Assembly (NCBI GenBank): GCA_024345305.1
Contig: BRON01000002.1
Coordinates: 248,001-312,000 of the forward strand
Origin: Mrakia gelida
Taxonomy: Eukaryota; Basidiomycota; Tremellomycetes; Cystofilobasidiales; Mrakiaceae
Direction: 5' to 3'
DNA: 64,000 nucleotides
This document shows, in pieces, positions 56,655-64,000 of this stretch. A program made the position numbers and the translations under genes. Under the pieces are notes generated by a model. That model did not search any database, was not told the DNA's origin, and saw only the letters and a list, made by a program, of their open reading frames with translations. Position 1 is the stretch's first letter; the number at the start of each line of letters is the position of its first letter.

Positions 56655-57897
56655 ATGGTGACTACGAGACCGAGACTGCTTCCTCCCACTCCCACCTCAC
56701 CTACCCATCGATAAAACCTTCATCAACCAAGAGAAGGAGAGGTCGCTCCTTCACGAGCTTGACCTCTTCAGCTCGTCCCCCCCCCCTTCCTCCTTCGCCA
56801 ACACGCGTCCAACCATTCCTCCTCGAACCAGGTCTTCGCTCTTCTGAGCTCGAGGCTTTACTTGGATCTCGCTTGCGAGAGACAAGGTGGGTTAGAACGG
56901 GAGGATGGGAAGGGAAACGGAGGAACCAAAAGAGGTGTTGCTGGAAGCTCAAAAAGCCGTACCCAACGTTCAAAATAATCGCAACCTCTTCGACACCACA
57001 CGCTTTCCCTCCCATCCTACCCACTTTTTCTCTTATCTTCTCCTCTTGAAGGCGGGCCCTCTGACCATGCTCTCGTTTCTCTCCCTCCCTTCGCTTCTCT
57101 TCTCTCCAGGGACGAGTCAGAACCAAAACCGTCAAGCGAGCTTCGCGAGTTATGATCGAGAAGTACTACCCCAGGCTTACTCTTGATTTCCAGTACGTCC
57201 TCCTTCCTCTCTGTCTCGCTCTTCAGCTCACGCTCTACGTGCTCGAACTCGAACTGACCTCGTTGCTGCTCTCGTTCGTTCTCACAGCACCAACAAGCGA
57301 ATCGCCGACGAGGTTGCCATCATCCCTTCCAAGCGACTCCGTAACAAGATCGCTGGGTTCACCACCCACCTCATGAAGAGGATTCAGAAGGGACCCGTCA
57401 GGGGTATCTCCTTCAAGCTCCAGGAGGAGGAGAGGGAGAGGAAGGACAACTACGTCCCCGAGGTTTCCGCCATCGCCGTTCCCGAGGGTGGTCTTGAGGT
57501 CGATCCCGACACCAAGGTACGTCTTCCTCTTCCTTATCTACTTCTCCTCGAGGTGCTGCCGGAGGTGCTGGAAGGGGGTATGAAGTGCTGGAGGACTCGT
57601 CGAGACTCGAGAAACGCGCGAAGCTGACCTTTCCTTCTTCCCTCCCTTCCTTCCTCGTTCTTCAGGATCTCCTCCGATCCCTCAACATGGACAACATCCC
57701 CGTCTCTGTCTCTGCCCCCATCCTCGCCTACACCGCCCCCGAGGTTCGTTCTTCCTCCTTTCCTCCTCGCTTCCTTTCTCGTCTTCCTTCGAACGCGCGA
57801 GCTGACCTTCCCTTTCCCTTCCCTTCCTTTCCTCCAGCGTGGACCCCGAGGAGCCGGACGAGGAGGACGAGTTGTCCCCGGAGCTGGACGAAACTAA
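56655..57897 (+). CDS. RPS17: 40S ribosomal protein eS17
   Basis: Small-subunit ribosomal protein. The first coding exon is only the ATG (56655-56657). A 452-nt intron (56658-57109) follows; joining gives [20 protein letters not shown], the exact family N-terminus. Then [60 protein letters not shown] and LDVDPDT-like sequence, and a C-terminal tail [20 protein letters not shown] ending TAA at 57895-57897. About 150 residues with a glycine/arginine-rich tail. The intron directly after ATG is also known in S. cerevisiae RPS17A/B, so its position is old. I looked in that intron for a box C/D snoRNA and found no TGATGA box. Confidence 0.93.
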
Positions 57898-58259
57898 GCT
57901 TCGAGACCGTCTTGACGACTCTCTCTCTCTTACGTATATATGCCAACTCACAAGCACTTCTTCGCGCGACGGGACTTCTGAAAGAACGAGGGACGAGCGA
58001 GCTTCGCCTCCTCGACTTTCTCGTAGGATTTTGAGCTTCATTTTCGGATCAGAAAGTGTTCGTCTGAGCTCGCATTTCGTTGAAGACCTTCTTGAGAATG
58101 TATACGTCGAGAAAGAAACTCAACTCGTCTCAGGAGACCTGACTTCCTTCCTTCGTCGAGCTCGACCCCTCTGCCTCTCCTCCCTCGAACTCCATCTGCC
58201 CCTCCTTCCCTCTTCTTTGGAACACCCAACTCAAGCACCCTCTCTCCTTTACCTCGACC
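57898..58259. other. Intergenic spacer, 362 bp
   Basis: 3' UTR of eS17 and promoter of the thioesterase gene; CT-rich leader at 58165-58255. No gene seen. Confidence 0.4.
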
Positions 58260-59700
58260 ATGTCAGCTTGTCTTCGTTTCACTCGCAAGGTCAGCTCGTC
58301 CTCCTCCTCTTCCCATACCAGCGCAGGACGAGAGAAGGAGATGGTCGAAGCTCACAATCCCTCCTTCCTCCCCTTCCTTCTTCTTTTCCCTCCCTCTCTC
58401 CTACCCGCAGGTCTTCGCAGAGCATCTTAAAATAGAAGGGTGAGTCTCCGAATCCTTGTCTTCGTTTGAGACCTACGAGGAGAGGGGAGCGGAAGGGGAA
58501 AGAGAAGTCGCTGATTTCAGCTCGTCCTTTGGTCGAGAGAAGGCATGATTTCAAGGTGTTGTCGCAGGTGAGCTATCTCGAGGCGTCTCTGCGGAAGAGA
58601 AGAGAAGCGATGGCTGATATGCTGGTTCTCGTTGGGTTCCTGCAGTTGACGATCGTTTCAGCTCGACCTGGGCTTGTGAAGGTGAGTCGAGAGTGAGCTC
58701 GAGTCGTGAAGCGAGGGAGAAGTCGGGGAGATGCGCTCCTCGAGTTGAGCTCGTTTGAAGCTCTTGAAGTCTATCTTCGAGCATCTACGAGTAGCAGATG
58801 AAGCGAGACCCTCGTTAGGAGTATACAGGACTGTATGGTAGCAGCGGGGCAAACCCGAGAGCAGAGTTGCAGGGATGAAGAGGCTGAGCTCGAGCTGACC
58901 TTTCTCGCTCCTCCTCCCTCTTCTCAGGCGACGCTTCCAATCACTTCCTCAGGTCGTGAGTTCTTCGTTCTCTTGCCTTAGAGCTTCGGCGTATTACTGA
59001 CTCTATTGCTGTCCCTTTCAGTGAATCGAGGGAAGACTGTGCACGGCGGAGTGCTAGCTTCTCTCACGGGTAAGTCTTCGTCGCCTCGAAGCTCGACTTT
59101 CGCGAGCTGACCTTCTCTCGTCTCTTCTGTCCCCAGACACCATGGGATCTCTCGCTCTCTCGAGTCATGGTCTTCATTACTCGGGCGTGAGTACGGACAT
59201 GGGAACGACATGTTGTCGGACAGCAGCCGCAGGCGACGTACTCAGCATCCAGAGCGAGGTCGTCCGGTTGGGAAGGACGCTGGGGTTCACTCGAATCGAA
59301 ATGAGGGATTCGAAGGAGCGACTCGTCGCATTTGGACGTGCGTCTTTCCTCTTGATCCGTAGTCTCGATACCAGACCTCGATGCGTCGAGCTTGCGAGGA
59401 CGAAAGCGACGATTGAGGGTCTGCCTCGAGACTGCTCGATCCGTTCACTCGCCGAGCGCCCCTCCTCTGACCTACCTCGGTCTTACTTCGTTACAGATCA
59501 CACCAAGTTCGTCGGCAGAAGTGGGAACCCAGAGGTGAGCTCCATCATCGAACGAAGTGAAAGGATCGGATTGGATCGCGAGGCTAGACTGACGGGACGC
59601 GTCTGCCCCACCTTACTTTTCGCTCTTCATCTCCGCTGTTCTTCTTGTTTAGACGGACGTCAAGTTCGACGAGGACGGAGAGCAGATTCTCTCGCCGTGA
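58260..59700 (+). CDS. Hotdog-fold acyl-CoA thioesterase, ACOT13/Them2-like
   Basis: Probably hydrolyses acyl-CoA thioesters, in mitochondria or cytosol. It starts MSACLRFTRKVFAEHLKIEG. The hotdog core reads LTIVSARPGLVKATLPIT, then NRGKTVHGGVLASLTDTMGS with the His-Gly-Gly motif and the Asp two turns on that acts as general base in ACOT13. Next are VSTDMGTTCCRTAAAGDVLS, LGRTLGFTRIEMRDSKERLV, and HHTKFVGRSGNPE. The C-terminal tail is TDVKFDEDGEQILSP, TGA 59698-59700. The exon-2/3 junction is the weakest point: an acceptor at GAGAG (about 58535) gives RHDFKVLSQ, which keeps the frame. About six introns. Family level is secure; substrate is unknown. Confidence 0.82.
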
Positions 59701-59960
59701 TCATGATCGTTGACCGACCGGAAAACCTTCTCTTTTTTTCGTCGAAGCGGGAAAGAACAGAGGCATCGGAACGGGGGCGCTGCTTATTCGATCCCACCTC
59801 GTTCAGGTCTCAGCCAGAGGAAACTCAAACAGCTTGGTGGGCTGGCCTGGGCTGAGCTGAATCCGTTCCTTCCTTCCTTTTTGCTTTCAACCATCATCCT
59901 CTCGCTTTTCACCTCCTTTTCCTTCGCCTTCTCCTCCTCTCCTCCCCCTCTCGACGGAGC

Positions 59961-62450
59961 ATGGGAGACAACCCTTTTCGCGACTCGCGACTCAACCCCT
60001 TCGCTGGAACGTCCTACTCGTTTGACTCTGGAACCTCATCCACCTCACCTCCCAACAACGATTTCTCTGTTCGTTCCAACGCCAACAACCAATCCTCCTT
60101 CCAACGAGCCGACTCGCCCAACGACGACGCGGCCTACAACGACGACCATCCTCCACAGTCGAGGGAGGACTCGTTCAGCTACCCTTCCAACATCAATGCC
60201 ATCCCTCTCTCCTCCATTCCTCCTTCCTCCAATGCCTACCGAGGTCCCAACAGCGCCGACGGATCCTACACCTCTCCCAACCGCCTCACCACCTCAGCCT
60301 CGGGTGGAGGGCTGAATCAACGTCGGCCGTCGGCTGGGATCTCGGAAGTGGGTTCCTACATGTCGAACGGGAACGCTGGGAGGAAGGCAGCCTCGATACG
60401 ATCAGCTGGAACGGGAACGATGGGAGGAGCGAGGTCGTTCATTTCAATGAGGAGTACAGGGACGAGCAACAGGAAAGCTTTCGTCAGTACGAGACTGAAG
60501 GGAGAGATCTACAAGCCGTGGCTGGAGAACCCGGATCCTGCTCAGAAGTGGGCGAGGTGGATCATCATCGGGAGTGTGATTGCTGGGTTCGCGATAGTAG
60601 GGATCAGTGAGTCCGCTCCTTCTTCCTCCTTCCTCCCTTCCAAACCTTCGTCTGAACCGGTCTCGCTTCTCGTTCTTCAGTGTGCTGGGACGGTTGGCGA
60701 ACGACTCCTCACATCGGGAAGCTCTGTCTCGTCATGGAGGACAACTTCGACACGCTCGATACGAACAACTGGCAGCGAGAGGTCAACATCGGAGGTTTCG
60801 GGTGAGTTTCACGTTTCTCTGGATCGAAATCGAGCTCTTCTTGCTCTCTACTACCTTCTCTGACTTTCTATATGCATACTCTGTTCCATCAGAAACGGCG
60901 AGTTCGATTGGACGACCGACGACGATGCCAACACCTTCGTCGAGGACAACACCCTCTACATCGTCCCAACCCTCACCACCGACGTCCTCACCAACGATCA
61001 GATCACCAACGGATACACTGTCAACCTGACCACCACCTGCACGGCTTCCAACACTACTGGACCTCACTGCATCAGGACCAGTAACTCAACTACGAGCACG
61101 ATCATCCCTCCCGTTCGATCTGCTCGACTCACCACCAAGCTCAGCCACAGCATTCGCTACGGAAAGATCGAGTTCGAAGCCAAGATGCCTACTGGGTGAG
61201 TCGACTCTCTGCATCTGTTTCGTTCGCTTGGTTGGTGGAGGCGAGAGGCCGGTCGTTCGAGTTCTGTGAGGGAAGGAGGAATCGAAGCTCACGCGACTCG
61301 CCCTTCCCTTTCTCGTCTTCCCTTCAGCGACTGGCTCTGGCCAGCTGTTTGGATGCTTCCTACCGAGAACTACTACGGAGCTTGGCCTATCAGTGGAGAG
61401 ATCGATGTGAGTCTGCCTGCTCTTCCTCCTTCCGACCCTTTTCGAACGCTCATCGAATCGCCTTTTCCCTTTGTTCGCACCAGATCCTCGAGGGTCGAGG
61501 AAACGCCGCCAGCTACGCCTTCCGAGGACTCAACTACATCACCTCTTCTCTTCACTGGGGTCCTTCGAAGGATTTGGATCGATACTACTGGACTTGGGGA
61601 TGGATCGTGAGTCGCTGCTCGTCCGTCTCGACTTCTTCGCGTCTTCGAGGCTCACGACCGCCTCTCGTCTTCGCTTTCTTTTCAATCAGGAACAACGTCG
61701 TAGATACTACAACAGTGGATACCGTAAATACGGACTGGAATGGACAGACAAGTACATGTGGACTTGTGAGTCGATCTTCTCTGCGCTCGATGAGCAAAGT
61801 CTAAGCTGACCCTCGTTCTTCCTCTCTCTTCAGACGTCGACTCGCGGATCAACCAGATGGTCGCGCTGGACTTCAAGAAGGAGAACTTCTTCAAGCGAGG
61901 AGACTTCCCTTCCGTCGTCGCCAACGGAAGCGAGCAGATCACCCTCGTCAACCCCTGGCTCAAGAGTTACAACAACTCTGCTCCTTTCGATCGATGTGAG
62001 TCGACGTCTCGCGACCTCAGACTCTTCTTTCTCGAGGCTACGATGCTGACTCGAACCTCATCTTCGTAGCCTTCTACCTCATCATGAACGTCGCTGTCGG
62101 AGGAACGAACGGGTGGTTCCCTGACGGAGTTGGAGACAAGCCCTGGGTCGATTCGGCGTCGACGGCAGTCAACGACGTGAGTTTCGCTTCGATTTCTCCT
62201 TTGGTCTCGCCTTTCTCTTTACTGACTCTTCTTCCCTTCGATCTCTGCCTCTCTAGTTCTACAACGCGACTGCCAAGTGGTCAGCGACCTGGCCGACGGA
62301 CCCCAAGGAGAGAGGAATGGCGATCAAGAACCTGAAGATGGTTCGTTTCAATTTCATCCTTCTCCTTCCTCCCTCGTTTCTTCCCCTCGTCGGGATACTG
62401 ACCAGAGCCCCCTTTTTTTTCTTCCTCCTCTGCAGTGGCAGTCTTGCTAG
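59961..62450 (+). CDS. KRE6: Beta-glucan synthesis protein, Kre6/Skn1 type (GH16)
   Basis: Type II membrane protein of the secretory pathway needed for cell-wall beta-1,6-glucan. A Ser/Asn/Pro-rich cytosolic tail of about 195 residues (MGDNPFRDSRLNPFAGTSYS) is followed by one helix, WARWIIIGSVIAGFAIVGI. The lumenal GH16 domain reads FDTLDTNNWQREVNIGGFGN, GEFDWTTDDDANTFVEDNTL, TTKLSHSIRYGKIEFEAKMP, and DWLWPAVWMLPTENYYGAWP. The catalytic motif is GEIDILEGRG, with both Glu of the E-x-D-x-x-E signature. Later blocks are WTDKYMWTYVDSRINQM and FYLIMNVAVGGTNGWFPDGV. The end is KERGMAIKNLKMWQSC, TAG 62448-62450; the last donor (62341) is GTTCGT. About nine introns. Confidence 0.92.
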
Positions 62451-62853
62451 CTCGGCTAGAGGGTGGGTTGGGAGCTGCGTCGAGGGGCGTCGGCAGCGAC
62501 GCGACCGTTTCGTCTTTTCGTTTTCTAAGTGCTTATTTTCTCTCTTCATCTGTTTAGACCCTTTGCATTGTTTTCTCTCCTCTATTTATCTATGCTTGTG
62601 TTCAGCGAATTCCCCTCTCTAGTCGAGCGAGAGAGAAGAGCGAGCGTCGAGACCAAGCGGGACTCGAGAGATGATTCAGACGAGCTCGCATCCCCTCTCT
62701 TCTCAGTCAGCGAGATTCGAACTTTACATAGTCCCGCACAACAGTACTTGGAATAGCTTTCATCTTACGGAATAATCAGCGGCGGACTACGTCTTGCCGA
62801 CTCCTCTTGAGCTCCTGCCTCCGTCCGCTCATGTCCTCCCTCGAACGCCCACC
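62451..62853. other. Intergenic spacer, 403 bp
   Basis: T-rich 3' UTR of the KRE6-like gene (62515-62610) and promoter of the last gene. No gene seen. Confidence 0.4.
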
Positions 62854-64000
62854 ATGCCCTCCTCCTACGAAACCCACTTCGACCCTAACGGGTCCCTCTC
62901 CTTCCCTCCCGACGACTCCTCTTCCATCGGAGGCTCCTCAACCGTGACCTTCACAGACTCCATCGCAGCTTCCTGGTTCGTCGAGAAACATGGTGAGCAG
63001 CAAAAGAAGAAGGAAGCTCGAGCTCATCTCGCTCTCGATTCTATTCGTTCGAGCTGACTCCCTCCCTTCCTCTGTGTTTCGAACTCAAGGTCGAAAGGTT
63101 CAAGCTTCGAATGAGTCGTACCGGTGAGTGAGTTGTCTTTCTACGAGAAGAAGAGGAACGAGAAACGACAACCTCCTCCTCATCTCAGCTTTCTCGCTTC
63201 CGAGCAAACCAAACACCCACGCTGACCTCTCTCCTCTCCCTTCCCTTCTCTGTTCTACAACGATTCAGATGGCCTTCGGACCGACTCCAGCAGACCGCTG
63301 AAGAGTACGCTGCAGAATGGAAACACGCTCAGTTCGGCTTGTACCCTGAGAAGATCGCAGCAAAGGTCGAGGACCTCCTCTCGAAGCCTGGATCGAGGGT
63401 GCTCGACGTCGGACAAGGGATGAGTGGTGAGCAGATCAAGAGCTCTTTGCTGCTTCGACCAGGAGCTTCGACTGAACCACCTTCTTATGACAGGCTCCTG
63501 GCTCATCTTGATGGCGGAAAAGTTTCCTAGCAGCGAATGCATCGGCGTCGACACGCAACCTCTCACAGCTGAGTTCGTCTCACCGTCTTTTGCGCCCACC
63601 TTGGTGTATCTCAGACGAATTGTGGATGGCTGACTGGCTCATCTTTCAGCTCTACACCCTCAAATGTCACGACGGAGCGCGAGTAGTCCTTTCGTCTTCG
63701 TTGATCCTTCGTTCGACGCGTCGCATCGCCTCGAGCTGACCTCTTCCCTTCTATTCCTTTCAGTCTTCGACGTCTCCGTGGGTCTCCCTTAGTCAGTACA
63801 GTATTCCGCACAGACCCTGGTGTCAGACACAGCGATCTCACCTCTCCCTTCTTCCTTCCTCAGCCCTGATGCGTTCTTCGACGTAAGCTCGACGGACGCG
63901 TTCGACTTCCCTTTCCTTCCTCTTTCGCGTCTGATCATACTCGTCGTCACTACGCAGGTTATCAACCACTCGCAACTCGGATACAGCTTCTCGGAGCAGT
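62854..64000 (+). CDS. Second LaeA-like methyltransferase (3' end beyond window)
   Basis: 5' part of another class I methyltransferase. ATG 62854 lies in a good context (CCCACCATG); an upstream ATG at 62831 is in another frame. The protein starts MPSSYETHFDPNGSLSFPPD, continues SYRWPSDRLQQTAEEYAAEW and KHAQFGLYPEKIAAKVEDLL, and reaches motif I VLDVGQGMSGSWLILMAEKF followed by ECIGVDTQP. Motif I departs from the usual G-x-G-x-G (it reads GQGMSG) but keeps the Trp and the following helix. The layout matches the methyltransferase at 4.2-6.2 kb, though the sequences differ. Introns at about 62992, 63124, 63425 and 63573 are clear; exons beyond 63640 are uncertain, and the gene runs off the window. 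Confidence 0.65.

Noticed and set aside
56658..57109. Possible snoRNA host intron in eS17
   Set aside because: No TGATGA C box with a matching CTGA D box and terminal stem could be found by eye.
1..64000. CRISPR arrays, insertion sequences, prophage or plasmid features, retrotransposon LTRs
   Set aside because: None seen. Spliceosomal introns throughout show a eukaryotic genome, and no reverse transcriptase or transposase motif was found.

Overview
The window is nuclear DNA of a basidiomycete, most likely a red-yeast-type Pucciniomycotina (Rhodotorula/Sporobolomyces/Microbotryomycetes-like). This rests on the GC-rich sequence, the very high density of 70-130 nt introns (donor mostly GTGAGT, branch site CTGAC, acceptor CAG), the strong use of CGA for arginine, and the protein families present. 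Genus and species cannot be fixed by reading alone. There are no prokaryotic features, no CRISPR, no recognisable transposase and no canonical tRNA gene.

Layout. 0.3-9.5 kb (+ strand): tRNA-dihydrouridine synthase DUS3, a LaeA-like methyltransferase, and an unknown acidic Ser-rich protein. 10.2-13.8 kb (- strand): an F-box/LRR-like gene with two apparent frameshifts, and the 60S assembly factor RPF2. 14.1-16.0 kb (+): the SLX1 nuclease subunit. 16.5-20.2 kb (-): an NADPH oxidase. 20.6-28.0 kb (+): QCR8 (complex III), mitochondrial IF2 (IFM1), and an unknown Cys-rich protein. 28.0-30.2 kb: the largest gene-free stretch, holding three diverged copies of a ~190 nt unit that looks Pol III-transcribed. 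30.2-32.7 kb (-): LCB1 (serine palmitoyltransferase). 32.9-38.2 kb (+): a DOA4/USP8-type ubiquitin protease. 38.3-45.5 kb (-): an SNT2-like BAH/PHD chromatin protein and HMG-CoA synthase ERG13. 46.1-51.2 kb (+): a divergent glycogen branching enzyme and CKS1. 51.7-56.3 kb (-): a mitochondrial-looking membrane protein and ribosomal protein uS8. 56.7-64 kb (+): ribosomal protein eS17, an ACOT13-like thioesterase, a KRE6/SKN1-type glucan synthesis protein, and the 5' part of a second LaeA-like methyltransferase.

Most genes are housekeeping genes with no pathway clustering. Five divergent pairs share short intergenic regions (RPF2/SLX1, NOX/QCR8, LCB1/UBP, ERG13/GLC3, uS8/eS17). The uS8/eS17 pair is the only one with an obvious common function.

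The most unusual signals are: (1) the tandem Pol III-like non-coding units at 28.5-29.8 kb with a hairpin kept as a stem despite sequence change; (2) at least 29 copies of the palindrome GACGCGTC, nearly all in introns or spacers; (3) a second class of 5' splice site, GTTCGT; and (4) CKS1 split by micro-exons of 20, 8, 11 and 4 nt. All exon structures were read by eye, so individual splice sites may be off even where the gene identity is firm.
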